Part shown: positions 9,857 to 19,158 of the stretch, in pieces
How the letters are laid out: each line of letters opens with the position of its first letter
How positions within the stretch are numbered: position 1 is the stretch's first letter
NCBI RefSeq assembly: GCF_002646595.1
Contig: NZ_PDUD01000055.1
Coordinates: 1-64,000 of the forward strand
Origin: Flavilitoribacter nigricans DSM 23189 = NBRC 102662
GTDB taxonomy: Bacteria > Bacteroidota > Bacteroidia > Chitinophagales > Saprospiraceae
Direction: 5' to 3'
Length of the DNA stretch: 64,000 nucleotides
Program-made: the position numbers and the translations under genes
Notes under the pieces: generated by a model
What the model saw: the letters and a program-made list of their open reading frames with translations, nothing else
Told to the model about the DNA's origin: nothing
The model's database searches: none

Positions 9857-10495
9857 ATGAGTATTACGCTGATATTGCTGATCATGACGGGGTTTATCTC
9901 CTACCAGGCATTCAATAATCCCGAGATGCGGGCGAAACTGATCTTTTACCCGGCGACCATCAAATCATCGGGAGAATATTACCGTTTCCTGACTTCGGGT
10001 TTTATCCACGGAGACTGGGGGCATTTGTTTATCAATATGTTCGTCCTGTATCAATTCGGACGTTTTGCCGAAGATGCTGTCTTTCCCCTGCTTTTCGGAG
10101 AGACCATGGGTAAGTTTATTTACCTGCTGTTCTATCTGGCGGCTATCGTGCTTTCCAGTATTCCGACCTATTTCCGTCATCAGGACAATTACGGCTACGC
10201 TGCATTGGGTGCTTCGGGGGCAACTTCGGCCCTGGTCTTTACCTACATCCTTTTCGATCCCTGGCAGTGGTTTATTTTCCCACCGCTACCGGCTATCCTC
10301 GTGGGCATCGGTTTCCTGGTCTATTCGTCTTATATGGATAAAAGAGGATCGGATAATATCGGCCACAATGCGCACCTCTGGGGAGCGATCTTCGGTTTGG
10401 CCTTTACCGTAATTTCCATCATGACCCTGCAGCCGGAATTGCTGGATTATATTCTTGCGCAATTGTTCGCCGGACCGCGGCCGTTCGGTCAGTAA
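9857..10495 (+). CDS. Rhomboid-family intramembrane serine protease
   Basis: A 212-residue polytopic membrane protein with about six membrane segments. Rhomboid hallmarks are present: HGDWGHLFINMFVLYQFG (residues about 51-68), the catalytic serine motif YAALGASGATSAL (GxSG) near residue 118, and the partner histidine in NIGHNAHLWGAIFG near residue 175. It would cut substrates within the lipid bilayer. It stands alone on the plus strand, followed by a large stem-loop and the convergent BON-LysM gene. Substrates cannot be predicted. The catalytic dyad appears intact. Confidence 0.93.
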   Translation: MSITLILLIMTGFISYQAFNNPEMRAKLIFYPATIKSSGEYYRFLTSGFIHGDWGHLFINMFVLYQFGRFAEDAVFPLLFGETMGKFIYLLFYLAAIVLSSIPTYFRHQDNYGYAALGASGATSALVFTYILFDPWQWFIFPPLPAILVGIGFLVYSSYMDKRGSDNIGHNAHLWGAIFGLAFTVISIMTLQPELLDYILAQLFAGPRPFGQ

Positions 10496-10560
10496 ACCGG
10501 ATGGAGAGAAGAAGTAGTGTGGTGAAGTGATATCAAAGATGGCTGATATCGGGAAGCGTT

Positions 10561-10647
10561 GAGATGATGATGTAGTGAAATGATGAACGATAATTCGGCG
10601 AATCCACCGTATCATCATTTCACTTTACACCATCATATCAGTTTTTT
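10561..10647 (+). terminator. Long stem-loop terminator between convergent genes
   Basis: Left arm 10561-10586 (GAGATGATGATGTAGTGAAA...) pairs with right arm 10612-10639 with only a two-base bulge and two mismatches. The loop holds a second small hairpin (ATTCG/CGAAT). Six T residues follow at 10642-10647, overlapping the end of the convergent BON-LysM gene. It would end rhomboid transcription. Its GATGATG-rich left arm looks repeat-derived. Confidence 0.6.
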
Positions 10648-11092
10648 ACTGCGGGATGCGGAGGATCTGACCCGGATAGATCTCATTAGGGTCTTTCAAC
10701 ATTGGCTTGTTGGCTTCGAAGATTTTCATGTACTGCTGAGCGTCGCCGTAGTGAGCTTTGGAGATCTTGGAAAGGCTATCTCCTCTTTTCACTTCGTAGA
10801 AGGTAGCTTCCGGTTCGGGATTGGCCACTTCGATGTGGTCCTGAACCGCCGTTACACCTTCCGTATTACCGAGCGCAAGGATGATCTTTTCCCGGTCGGC
10901 ATTGGTAGAGGTACGTCCACTGACGGTTACCGCCTGTCCGAGATCAACATCAAGATTGGTGATGGGAATACCCAATCTTTGGATCTCCTGTTTCAGTGCA
11001 TCCTGGCGAGAAAGTTCAACTTTCTTTTCTTCTTCTTTTTTTCCGCCGAATAGTTTAGAGCCAGCGTCTTTAATAAATGAAAATAATCCCAT
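10646..11092 (-). CDS. BON-LysM domain protein (YgaU/Kbp-like)
   Basis: A 148-residue protein. A BON domain lies at about residues 45-90 (VTVSGRTSTNADREKIILAL...GVTAVQDHIEV), then a C-terminal LysM at about 96-147 (FYEVKRGDSLSKISKAHYGD...ILRIPQ). This is the architecture of E. coli YgaU/Kbp, a cytoplasmic K+-binding protein, and the absence of a signal peptide agrees with that. The N-terminal GLFSFIKDAGSKLFGGKKEEEKK also fits. The gene is monocistronic and divergent from the Nudix gene. Architecture is certain; potassium binding is by homology only. Confidence 0.9.
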   Translation of the reverse strand: MGLFSFIKDAGSKLFGGKKEEEKKVELSRQDALKQEIQRLGIPITNLDVDLGQAVTVSGRTSTNADREKIILALGNTEGVTAVQDHIEVANPEPEATFYEVKRGDSLSKISKAHYGDAQQYMKIFEANKPMLKDPNEIYPGQILRIPQ

Positions 11093-11197
11093 ACTCTTTG
11101 GTTTTGTTTAAGTAATAATGGTTATGAACCTTATGAAGGCATGATAGTACAATCCTTTATCATTTGCTAATGTTCGATAAAATATTTTTTAAAAAGC

Positions 11198-11740
11198 ATG
11201 GAAAATCCCTGGAAGACGATCAATAAACGGACGGTTTACGAAAATCCGTGGATATCGGTTACCCACCGCGAGGTCATAAATCCCTCGGGTAACGAAGGTA
11301 TCTACGGTGTGGTCCACTTCAAGAATCTGGCTATCGGTATCGTGCCCCTGGACGAGCACGGATACACCTGGCTGGTGGGCCAGTACCGCTACACCCTGGA
11401 CCGCTACAGTTGGGAGATCCCGGAAGGTGGCTGCCCCGTAGGTACCTCCCCGCTGGAATCCGCCAAACGGGAACTACTGGAAGAGACCGGGATAACGGCC
11501 GCCCGTTGGGAGCATATTCTGGATTTTCATCTTTCCAATTCGGTTTCCGACGAGGCGGGTATGGCTTTTATCGCCCGGGACCTGTCTTTTGGTGAGGCGC
11601 AACCCGAGGAGACGGAGGATCTCCTGGTAAAAAAAGTACCCTTTACCGAAGCCCTGGAAATGATCTATCGCGGGGAGATCACGGATTCTCTGAGTATCAT
11701 GGGGCTACTGCGGGCGAAGGTTTGGTTAGAAGAAGGTTAA
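11198..11740 (+). CDS. Nudix hydrolase, ADP-ribose pyrophosphatase type
   Basis: A 180-residue Nudix enzyme that would hydrolyse a nucleoside diphosphate linked to another moiety, most likely ADP-ribose. The Nudix helix is visible as SAKRELLEETGIT at about residues 88-100, preceded by EIPEGGCPVGT. The usual first glutamate of the box is replaced by Thr (GTSPLES), a variant I recall from this subfamily. The REUxEE metal-binding core is intact. The gene is monocistronic; a GTGTTG-rich repeat starts immediately after its stop codon. Substrate is inferred from family resemblance. Confidence 0.88.
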   Translation: MENPWKTINKRTVYENPWISVTHREVINPSGNEGIYGVVHFKNLAIGIVPLDEHGYTWLVGQYRYTLDRYSWEIPEGGCPVGTSPLESAKRELLEETGITAARWEHILDFHLSNSVSDEAGMAFIARDLSFGEAQPEETEDLLVKKVPFTEALEMIYRGEITDSLSIMGLLRAKVWLEEG

Positions 11741-11817
11741 TGTGTTGAAGTGTTGATGTTGAGATGTGTTATAGTGTTGTAGTGTTGTAGTGTTGAGTGT
11801 TGTGGTGTTGAAGTGTG
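11741..11817. repeat. Degenerate AGTGTTG(T) tandem repeat after the Nudix stop
   Basis: About ten imperfect copies of a GTGTTG-centred 7-9 base unit begin directly after the TAA at 11738-11740. The tract is strongly strand-asymmetric (G and T on plus). No gene or terminator is visible in it. Confidence 0.75.
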
Positions 11818-11911
11818 GGGCTCTGTCGGTTGGGTTTCCATTTTGTCCGGTGGGGTGGGTTGCAATTACAAAATGGGTTGAGTATCATTGCGGTCAAATT
11901 GTACATCCAAT

Positions 11912-12778
11912 ATGGAAGGAAAAATATGTATAGTAACCGGTGCCAATTCGGGTATCGGATTTGAAACCGCCAAGGCACTGGCCGGTAAAGGTGCGGAAGT
12001 GGTCATGGTTTGCCGCAGCGAAGATAAAGGTCAGGCGGCGCGGGAAGCGATCATGGCGGAGAGCAAAAACGATAAAGTGCGGCTTTTGATCGCCGATATG
12101 TCTTCCCAGAAACAGGTCCGGGAAGTGGGCACCGAGATCCGGGATCGTTATCCGGAGATCGATGTGCTTGTCAATAATGCCGGTACCTGGATATCCGACC
12201 TGACCTACACCGAAGATGGTATGGAAACGGTACTGGCGGTCAACCATCTGGCCTATTTCCTGATGACGCATATGCTTTGGCCGGCTCTGGAATCCGGTGG
12301 GCAGGGACGGGTGGTCAATGTGGCTTCCGACTCGCACATGCAGGTAAAGAAATTTGACTTTGAGGATCCCTTCCTGACGAAAAGCTACCACGGCCTGCGC
12401 TCCTACGCGCAGTCGAAACTGGCCAATGTGATGTTCACCTACGAACTGGACCGGCGCAAACCGGTAGATCACATCGTCGCCAATGCCGTTCAGCCCGGTC
12501 TGGTCTACACCGATATTGGTCTCAAACGCACCACCTGGCTCCACGCTTTTGCCTGGAAGGTGCGCCGGACGCTATGGCGCGGTGTCAGCCCGGCCGAGGG
12601 AGCGGAGACTTCCATTTATCTGGCCAGTTCTCCGGAAGCATCGGACCGCAGCGGGCTCTACTGGGATAACTGTAAACCCAAACCTTCTTCGGATTATACC
12701 TACCAGACGGAAGAAACCGCCCGGCTGTGGGAGTTGAGCAAGGAGCAGTGCGGAGTTGATGATTTTTTCAATCCCTGA
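11912..12778 (+). CDS. SDR-family oxidoreductase (retinol dehydrogenase-like)
   Basis: A short-chain dehydrogenase of about 288 residues. The Rossmann NAD(P)-binding motif is TGANSGIG close to the N-terminus, NNAG follows, and the catalytic Tyr-Lys lies in SYAQSKLAN; a Ser in NVASDSHM completes the triad. I chose ATG at 11912 (MEGKICIVTG) because the fold begins there; an in-frame upstream start adds eight unconserved residues. The sequence resembles the retinol dehydrogenase/WW-oxidoreductase-like SDR group, but the substrate is unknown. It converges on a second, unrelated SDR gene across a strong hairpin. Confidence 0.88.
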   Translation: MEGKICIVTGANSGIGFETAKALAGKGAEVVMVCRSEDKGQAAREAIMAESKNDKVRLLIADMSSQKQVREVGTEIRDRYPEIDVLVNNAGTWISDLTYTEDGMETVLAVNHLAYFLMTHMLWPALESGGQGRVVNVASDSHMQVKKFDFEDPFLTKSYHGLRSYAQSKLANVMFTYELDRRKPVDHIVANAVQPGLVYTDIGLKRTTWLHAFAWKVRRTLWRGVSPAEGAETSIYLASSPEASDRSGLYWDNCKPKPSSDYTYQTEETARLWELSKEQCGVDDFFNP

Positions 12779-12796
12779 GCAGCGCACATAGGCAGC

Positions 12797-12832
12797 TTGT
12801 AGCCGGCGAACGGGAATGTTGGCCGGCTACAA
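12797..12832. terminator. 11-bp hairpin between convergent SDR genes, no T tract
   Basis: TTGTAGCCGGC (12797-12807) pairs perfectly with GCCGGCTACAA (12822-12832) across a 14-base loop. It lies 18 bases past one stop and 18 bases before the other, so it can serve both transcripts. Neither side has a T run, so classical rho-independent termination is doubtful; it may protect 3' ends. Confidence 0.55.
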
Positions 12833-12850
12833 ATGACTCATTCCGGCCGC

Positions 12851-13654
12851 TTATCCCGGATCATTCGCGAAACTCTGGGAGATCCGCTTGAGTAATCTCA
12901 TCTTAAGCCGTGTGGGGAGGTGTTTACCCAGGCTGAAGAAGGTAGACTGCAGCCTGCCGGGCACCACAATGTTTTTGCGCTGGAACATTCCATTGACCCC
13001 CGCTCTGGCTACCTCATCGGGCATTTTTACCAGGATCTTATTGCTGGGGTTGGCCTGGATGCGCTTCAAACCGCTTTCATTGGTGACGGTCGGTCCCGGG
13101 CACATGACCGTTACGCCGATATTTTTACCGGACAACTCTTCCCGCAACGCCAGAGCGTAGCCGAACAAGAAGTTTTTGGTACCTGCGTACACCGCCTTGT
13201 AGGGTAGGGGCAGCATGGCCTCCATACTACTCATGATCAGGATGTACGCTTCATCGTGGCGTTCCAGTTCGGGGATGAACAGATAGGTCAGTCCAACGGT
13301 AGCCCGGTTATTCAGGGCCATCATGGCGTAATACTCGGAAAGCTGGAAGGCATGCATTTGGCCGCCGCGGCCAAATCCGGCGTTGTTGATCAGGATATTG
13401 ACGGCGTAGTTGTTTTCCTGACACCAGTCGAATACCCGTTGCGGGCTTTGCTCGTCCACCAGATTGATGCCCAGTGTTTCCACCGGTATCTGATAGGTCT
13501 GCCGCAGCTCATCGGCAGTTTGGTACAACATGGGCTCTTCCAATGCAACCAGTAATAAGGGGGTGCTTTTTTGGGCTAATTCGATAGCGATCGCTTTGCC
13601 GATCCCCATGCTACCCCCCGTGATCAGGGCATATTTGGTCTCTTTTTCCTGCAT
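12851..13654 (-). CDS. SDR-family oxidoreductase
   Basis: A 267-residue short-chain dehydrogenase. The nucleotide-binding motif is TGGSMGIGKAIA at about residues 13-24, with NILINNAGFG near 87. The catalytic Ser and Tyr-Lys are in LIMSSMEAMLPLPYKAVYAGTKNF. PGPTVTNES follows the active site. It resembles the DltE/YqjQ-like group of lipid- or ketone-reducing SDRs. Its last third is basic (PTRLKMRLLKRI), which could mean membrane association. It diverges from the GDPD gene by 60 bases. Substrate unknown. Confidence 0.87.
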   Translation of the reverse strand: MQEKETKYALITGGSMGIGKAIAIELAQKSTPLLLVALEEPMLYQTADELRQTYQIPVETLGINLVDEQSPQRVFDWCQENNYAVNILINNAGFGRGGQMHAFQLSEYYAMMALNNRATVGLTYLFIPELERHDEAYILIMSSMEAMLPLPYKAVYAGTKNFLFGYALALREELSGKNIGVTVMCPGPTVTNESGLKRIQANPSNKILVKMPDEVARAGVNGMFQRKNIVVPGRLQSTFFSLGKHLPTRLKMRLLKRISQSFANDPG

Positions 13655-13714
13655 CGGTGATTTTCCTTATTTTGGGCAAAAATAACTTTTCTACTCAATG
13701 TTGAAAGCTCAAGA

Positions 13715-14644
13715 ATGCGATTAAAATTAAGCCTAATTTGCGTTATTAGTCTGCTCTATGCAGGATGTGGGAACAATCCGGAACAATCTACCGGTAAAAA
13801 TCAGCAAAATATGCAGGAGGAAGCATTTGACTGGCAGGGACATCGCGGCGCCCGGGGGCTAATGCCCGAAAATACGGTGCCGGCGTTTTTACTGGCGCTG
13901 GAATTCCCACAATTGACCACGCTCGAACTGGACCTGGCCGTCAGCCGGGACAATCAGCTCATCGTTAGTCACGAACCCTGGTTATCCCATGAGATCTGTA
14001 GCTGGCCGGACGGTCGCCCGGTGGAAGCATCGGAAGAAACGGAGCTGCTCATCCATCAGCTGACTGCGGAAGAATTACGGGCTTACGATTGCGGCAGCCG
14101 GGGCAACACCCGTTTTCCCGGACAGAAAACGATGCGAACGCACAAGCCACTGCTCTCCGAAATAGTATCGGCCGCCGAGCAACGCGCCGCTGAAATGAAC
14201 CGGACCCTGCCTAAATACAATATCGAGATCAAAAGCCGCCCGGAATGGGACGGTACCCGCTCTCCCGAACCGGATACCTTCGCCCGCCTGGTACTGGAAG
14301 AGGTCGAACGCCTGGGTATTAAGGATCGCACCTGTATTCAGTCCTTCGATGTGCGGGCCCTGGAAGCGGTACACGCCCAGGATCCGGAAATGGTAACCGC
14401 CTATCTGGTGGAAGAGCTGGATTCGCTCGAAGACAATCTCGCCAGGCTCAGCTTTACGCCCACCATTTATAGTCCGTATTATATGCTCGTTACCGGCAAT
14501 ATGGTCCGGCAGATCCACGAACGGGGCATGCAGATCATTCCGTGGACGGTGAACGACACGGAAAATATGCGCTCTCTGCAACAACTCGGAGTGGATGGGA
14601 TCATAACGGATTATCCGGATAGGATCCCGGTTGGGGAAGAGTGA
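13715..14644 (+). CDS. Glycerophosphodiester phosphodiesterase, lipoprotein
   Basis: A 309-residue GDPD enzyme that splits glycerophosphodiesters into an alcohol and glycerol-3-phosphate. A signal peptide with lipobox (LLYAGCG) precedes the catalytic HRGARGLMPENTVPAF at about residues 43-58. ELDLAVSRDNQLIVSHEP supplies the metal-binding Glu/Asp and the second catalytic His. The C-terminal QIIPWTVNDTENM and GVDGIITDYPD are typical. Likely periplasmic and lipid-anchored. All catalytic residues appear present. Confidence 0.93.
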   Translation: MRLKLSLICVISLLYAGCGNNPEQSTGKNQQNMQEEAFDWQGHRGARGLMPENTVPAFLLALEFPQLTTLELDLAVSRDNQLIVSHEPWLSHEICSWPDGRPVEASEETELLIHQLTAEELRAYDCGSRGNTRFPGQKTMRTHKPLLSEIVSAAEQRAAEMNRTLPKYNIEIKSRPEWDGTRSPEPDTFARLVLEEVERLGIKDRTCIQSFDVRALEAVHAQDPEMVTAYLVEELDSLEDNLARLSFTPTIYSPYYMLVTGNMVRQIHERGMQIIPWTVNDTENMRSLQQLGVDGIITDYPDRIPVGEE

Positions 14645-14810
14645 TTGGGAGATGCTAACAAAATGGCGACTCTGCTGTTATACTTAATAGACCCGGCGTG
14701 GGGTAGGTTTTTCCCGGGCTGAATGCCCCGCCACGTGCCCGGTCACAAGCAAGCATTATCGCACTGACGGTCTATAGTGACCCGTCGGTGTTGGACCCAA
14801 AATATCACCA

Positions 14811-17165
14811 ATGAGTATCCATCCCGTTTATAACTTTAGTTATTCTCCCGCTGTCCAGAGTCTGATGCCCATGATCTACGCGGCCTGGGCCGACCGGGTG
14901 CTGACCCCATCCGAAGTGCGTATCCTCCGGATAGAGGCCGACGCGCTGGATTTTCTGACGGCTGATGACAAAGCTCTGCTATCCGATTGGAGTAATCCCA
15001 TGCGCCCCCCGTCACCTTATTTGTTTAAATACTGGGAGATCGAACTGCGCCGGGCGGCGGATGAATACAGCCAGGAATCAGAGTTGAAGATCAGTCTGGT
15101 GGACCTCGGTTTATTTATGGCGGGAAATTCCAGTAAGCGATTGCCCGAAGATTCCCGACGGATCGATTGGGCCCGGTCGGATATCCGAACCCAGCTGGAA
15201 GCCTTTGAAGAGGCCCTGCAGCAGATCGGGCTGGATACCTATTACAGCATATTCCCGGAGATCGGCCATAGACGACAGATCGCCCAGGAAAAGGAAACCA
15301 CCAGTTTTGAAACGGAAGATCTGACCAGTTTACTGGACGATCAGTACGGTGACCTGCGCCGGCGGGTAAAAACGCTGCTCTGCGATCCGGTTTTTCGCTA
15401 CCGCAATCTGCGCATTAAAGAAGATTACCGCCAGCAGGTGCTGGAGTGGTGTAAATATCTGGCGGAACAGGGACTGGGAGCTTACTCCTACCCGGTGGAA
15501 TACGGCGGAAAAAACGATATGGGGCAGTATGCGGCCGTTTTCGAAACGCTGGGTTACCACGATCTGAGTCTCACCATCAAATTCGGGGTACAGTTCGGAC
15601 TGTTCGGCGGCAGCGTGCTCTGGCTGGGTACCAAAAGACACCACGATCGCTATATGGAAGCGATCGGCACCATGGAACTGCCGGGGTGTTTTGCGATGAC
15701 GGAAACGGGCCACGGCTCCAACGTACGCGGCCTGGAAACTACCGCTACCTACGATCCCGATACGGATGAATTCATTATTGATTCCCCCCACCGGGCGGCC
15801 GGTAAGGAATACATCGGTAACGCACTGCACGGCCGGATGGCCAGTGTATTCGCCCAACTCATCGTCGACGGAGAGAACCACGGCGTTCACGCCATCCTGG
15901 TACCCCTGCGGGATGAAGCGGGCAATGAGTTGCCTGGCATCGAAGTACAGGACAACGGCTACAAACTGGGCCTCAACGGAGTAGACAACGGCCGGATCTG
16001 GTTTGATCAGGTCCGGGTACCGCGCGTAAACCTACTGAACCGCTTTGGAGATGTAGACGAAAATGGACAATACCAAAGCCCAATCGAGAACCCTTCCCGC
16101 CGTTTCTTTACGATGCTGGGGACGCTGGTCGGCGGACGTGTCTGTGTGCCGCGGGCGGGTTTGAGTGCGGCGAAATCCGCACTGACCATCGCCGTACGTT
16201 ACGCCCTGAAGCGGCGTCAGTTCGCTCCAACCTTTACCGAACCGGAAACGCTGTTGCTGGATTATCCCAGTCACCAGCGGCGTCTGATGCCCCTGCTGGC
16301 CAAATCCTACGCGCTGGATTTTGCCCTGACCTATCTGACTACCCGTTACGTCAACCGGAGTGAAGAGGACATCCGGGAGATCGAGACCCTGGCGGCGGGA
16401 CTGAAGTCCTACGCTACCTGGTTCACTACGGAGTGCATCCAGGAGTGCCGGGAAGCCTGCGGGGGGAAAGGTTATCTGGCCGAGAACCGGTTCGCTGCGC
16501 TGAAAGCCGATACGGATATCTTTACCACTTTTGAGGGAGACAATACGGTCCTGATGCAACTGGTGGCCAAAGGAGTGCTCTCGGAGTTCCGGAAAGAATT
16601 CCACGAAGAGGGTAATCTGGCTATACTGCGCTATCTGGGTACCCGGCTTTCGACGGCCATCAGCGAGCGCAACCCGTTCGCGATCCGCAATACGGACCCG
16701 GATCACCTGCGGGATGAGGAATTCCAACTGGCGGCTTTCCGCTACCGGGAAGGAAAGATCCTTTATTCCCTCACCCAAAGGATGCGGGCCCTGATCAAGA
16801 ACGGATATTCCGCCTACGATGCGGGGCTGCGGTGCCAGAATCACATGCTAAATTTGGCAAATGCCTTTGTTGAACGAATTATTTTGGAACAATTTCTGGC
16901 TGTTTCCCGTAATATAGATAACGAAGCGCTGCAGCAGGTCGTGAAACGTTTGTCCGATCTGTTTGCGCTGCACACGATCGAAACCCATAGGGGGTGGTAT
17001 CTGGAGCAGGAATATCTGGCTCCGGTAAAAGCCAAGGCCATTCGGCGAGAAGTGGATGCACTGTGTGCTTCCCTGCGGCAGGATGCGGCGGCCCTGGTGG
17101 ATGCCTTTGCCATTCCCGATGAATTGCTGGCGGCCGAGATCGTTGTAGCCCGACCGAAAAACTGA
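14811..17165 (+). CDS. Acyl-CoA oxidase/dehydrogenase family flavoprotein
   Basis: A 784-residue FAD enzyme acting on acyl-CoA thioesters in beta-oxidation. It is longer than typical acyl-CoA dehydrogenases because of an N-terminal extension of roughly 80-150 residues and a C-terminal domain like those of acyl-CoA oxidases. The flavin-contact segment GCFAMTETGHGSNVRGLET is near residue 300, and FTTFEGDNTVLMQ near residue 575 carries the catalytic Glu. ECREACGGKGYLAENR is also typical of the oxidase branch. It is monocistronic. Whether it transfers electrons to oxygen or ETF cannot be told from sequence. The 166-base gap before it holds a partial GC-rich inverted repeat. Confidence 0.88.
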   Translation: MSIHPVYNFSYSPAVQSLMPMIYAAWADRVLTPSEVRILRIEADALDFLTADDKALLSDWSNPMRPPSPYLFKYWEIELRRAADEYSQESELKISLVDLGLFMAGNSSKRLPEDSRRIDWARSDIRTQLEAFEEALQQIGLDTYYSIFPEIGHRRQIAQEKETTSFETEDLTSLLDDQYGDLRRRVKTLLCDPVFRYRNLRIKEDYRQQVLEWCKYLAEQGLGAYSYPVEYGGKNDMGQYAAVFETLGYHDLSLTIKFGVQFGLFGGSVLWLGTKRHHDRYMEAIGTMELPGCFAMTETGHGSNVRGLETTATYDPDTDEFIIDSPHRAAGKEYIGNALHGRMASVFAQLIVDGENHGVHAILVPLRDEAGNELPGIEVQDNGYKLGLNGVDNGRIWFDQVRVPRVNLLNRFGDVDENGQYQSPIENPSRRFFTMLGTLVGGRVCVPRAGLSAAKSALTIAVRYALKRRQFAPTFTEPETLLLDYPSHQRRLMPLLAKSYALDFALTYLTTRYVNRSEEDIREIETLAAGLKSYATWFTTECIQECREACGGKGYLAENRFAALKADTDIFTTFEGDNTVLMQLVAKGVLSEFRKEFHEEGNLAILRYLGTRLSTAISERNPFAIRNTDPDHLRDEEFQLAAFRYREGKILYSLTQRMRALIKNGYSAYDAGLRCQNHMLNLANAFVERIILEQFLAVSRNIDNEALQQVVKRLSDLFALHTIETHRGWYLEQEYLAPVKAKAIRREVDALCASLRQDAAALVDAFAIPDELLAAEIVVARPKN

Positions 17166-17358
17166 TCCGGACCCGGCCGGCCGAAACCAGAATTGATCGA
17201 CCATAAACATCTGCTGACCCGAGCATAGTAACAACAGCTATTCTTTTCCGAAAAAAACTTTTTAACGCTATTCAGTTCAGGCTGAACGCGATAATTTGCG
17301 AAAATTATTATATTTTCGGAGTGGTTCAATTACCACCTGTCAAATACTGTGTGACTCT

Positions 17359-18489
17359 ATGAGAAGTATTTTTACCCATACTTTAGTTGCTTTATTTTCC
17401 ACGGCTATTTGCTTTATGCTCTTCAGCTATTTCTTTCCTCCGCAAATGGTGATCCAGGTCAATGACCAGCGAACGGCCCGGATCGTCAATTACGAAGGCG
17501 AGATCGAAAAGCCGGTCAACCGCTCCCCCGGAGCGCTTTCCAATGATCTGACCACCGTGCTGGATTTCAGATCTATTTCCCGCCGGGTGACTCCCGCAGT
17601 GGTTAATATCGTTTCCCGCGGTGCGACGGGCTATCGCCTGTCCGGCGGATCGGGCGTGATCATCTCTTCGGGAGGTTACATCATTACCAACAATCATGTG
17701 ATCCAGGATGCATCCAAGATCGATGTGACCCTGAACAACCGGCGCACCTACTCGGCGATGGTGGTGGGTAAGGATCCGCAAACGGATCTGGCGTTGATCA
17801 AGATCGATGAGATCAATCTGCAACCGCTGAGCTACGCCAACTCCGATCTGGTGGACGTGGGCGAATGGGTGCTGGCGGTGGGCAACCCCTTCAATCTGGC
17901 CTCTACCGTTACGGCCGGCATCGTCAGTGCCAAAGCCCGTAACATCAATATACTGACCGGTTCCTACGCCGTGGAGTCTTTCATCCAGACGGATGCGACC
18001 GTCAATCCCGGAAACAGCGGGGGCGCTCTGGTCAATACCAACGGTGAACTGATCGGCATCAATACGGCCATCATTACCGAATCCGGCCTGTCCGAAGGTT
18101 ATTCCTTTGCCATACCGTCCAATCTGGTAAAAAAGGTCATTACCGACCTGATGCGGTACGGAGAAGTCCAGCGGGCCATCCTCGGCGTTCAGATCGATGA
18201 GGTGACGGCCGAGATCGCAGCCGACAAAAAACTTCCGAATGTAGCCGGTGTCCTGATCCGCAATGTCACGGAAGGCGGAGGCGCCTCGGAGTCCGATCTG
18301 CGGGCCGGTGACGTGATCGTGAGTATCAATGGTGTGCCTACACCTTCGGTTCCCGAACTGCAGGAACAGATCGCACGCTATAATCCGGGAGATCGGGTCA
18401 GTCTGGAATTTTACCGGAGTGGCCGCCAGGTCCGAAAGGATGGGGTGCAGCTTAAGAAATTGAATGAGAAGGGGATAGGTGGACAATAG
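17359..18489 (+). CDS. HtrA/DegS-type serine protease with one PDZ domain
   Basis: A periplasmic quality-control or stress-sensing protease of about 376 residues. An N-terminal membrane anchor or signal (IFTHTLVALFSTAICFMLFSY) comes first. The S1C protease domain follows, with His in IITNNHVIQ, Asp in GKDPQTDLALIKI and the nucleophile in VNPGNSGGALVN. One C-terminal PDZ domain contains LRAGDVIVSINGVPTPS. A single PDZ and uncleaved anchor resemble DegS more than DegP. I chose ATG at 17359 because an earlier in-frame start adds a non-signal-like segment. A palindrome with an adjacent A run follows the stop. Confidence 0.93.
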   Translation: MRSIFTHTLVALFSTAICFMLFSYFFPPQMVIQVNDQRTARIVNYEGEIEKPVNRSPGALSNDLTTVLDFRSISRRVTPAVVNIVSRGATGYRLSGGSGVIISSGGYIITNNHVIQDASKIDVTLNNRRTYSAMVVGKDPQTDLALIKIDEINLQPLSYANSDLVDVGEWVLAVGNPFNLASTVTAGIVSAKARNINILTGSYAVESFIQTDATVNPGNSGGALVNTNGELIGINTAIITESGLSEGYSFAIPSNLVKKVITDLMRYGEVQRAILGVQIDEVTAEIAADKKLPNVAGVLIRNVTEGGGASESDLRAGDVIVSINGVPTPSVPELQEQIARYNPGDRVSLEFYRSGRQVRKDGVQLKKLNEKGIGGQ

Positions 18490-18539
18490 GCCAACCGGAT
18501 CGTATGCCGAAAAGCCGGTGAACGAAAAGTAAAACAAAA

Positions 18540-18640
18540 AAAAACGAAAAAACATTCGTTTCGAATGTGACCAAACTGGAAGAAGGGCGTCTGAAAAAGT
18601 AAGAAACTGATACGTACTATCGACACTGATTGAAATCAGT
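18540..18640. promoter_or_regulatory. Two palindromes upstream of the first LytTR gene
   Basis: ACATTCG-TTT-CGAATGT (18552-18568) lies next to an A-rich run, and ACTGATT-GA-AATCAGT (18625-18640) lies 20 bases before the LytTR start. Both are perfect inverted repeats. They could be operators, for instance for autoregulation, or the first could act as a minus-strand terminator. No minus-strand gene is present to need one. Function is inferred. Confidence 0.4.
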
Positions 18641-18659
18641 TGCACTAACTTCATCTAAG

Positions 18660-19058
18660 ATGCAAAAACTTATGCCTACTGAACTTTACACTACCAATGA
18701 GAGTATTAAAAACCATCATTACGAACTATTTGCTCCTGCACCTCAAAGCGTTTTTGTCCGGGTCCAAAATCATCTACAGAAGATCCTAGTCGAAGAAATT
18801 CGCTGGATACACGCCGACGGCAACTACTGTTACATCCATCTTGACCAAAAGCGATTCGCGCTGAAAACCTCTCTAAAACGACTGGTTAAGAAGCTGCCGA
18901 AGGGACATTTCGTCCGAATCCACAAAAGTTACGTGGTCCGGCTGAAAAATGTAGAAAAAATTGATGTTCAAACTAATGAACTTTCAGTAGGTTCCACTAC
19001 CTTGCCGATCGGACGAACATTTCGTTCTGATCTGATGGATCAGATCAATATACTTTAG
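18660..19058 (+). CDS. LytTR-domain DNA-binding regulator (stand-alone)
   Basis: A 132-residue protein made almost entirely of one LytTR DNA-binding domain. Signatures are the strand pair EEIRWIHADGNYCYIHL, then FALKTSLKRLVKKLPKGHFVRIHKSYVVRLKNVEKI near residues 70-105, and LPIGRTFRSDLM at the end. It has no receiver domain, so any signal must come from a partner or by expression control. I chose ATG at 18660; an upstream TTG would overlap the 18625-18640 palindrome. A related LytTR gene follows about 500 bases downstream, and no histidine kinase is nearby. Confidence 0.88.
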   Translation: MQKLMPTELYTTNESIKNHHYELFAPAPQSVFVRVQNHLQKILVEEIRWIHADGNYCYIHLDQKRFALKTSLKRLVKKLPKGHFVRIHKSYVVRLKNVEKIDVQTNELSVGSTTLPIGRTFRSDLMDQINIL

Positions 19059-19158
19059 CTTTTCCAAAAACTATCTCAAGCTTTTTTGGCTGTCCTCAGC
19101 TCAATGAGGATAGGGTACATTGTTATCCAAAAATCAACACTAACAAAAAAAATATAGT

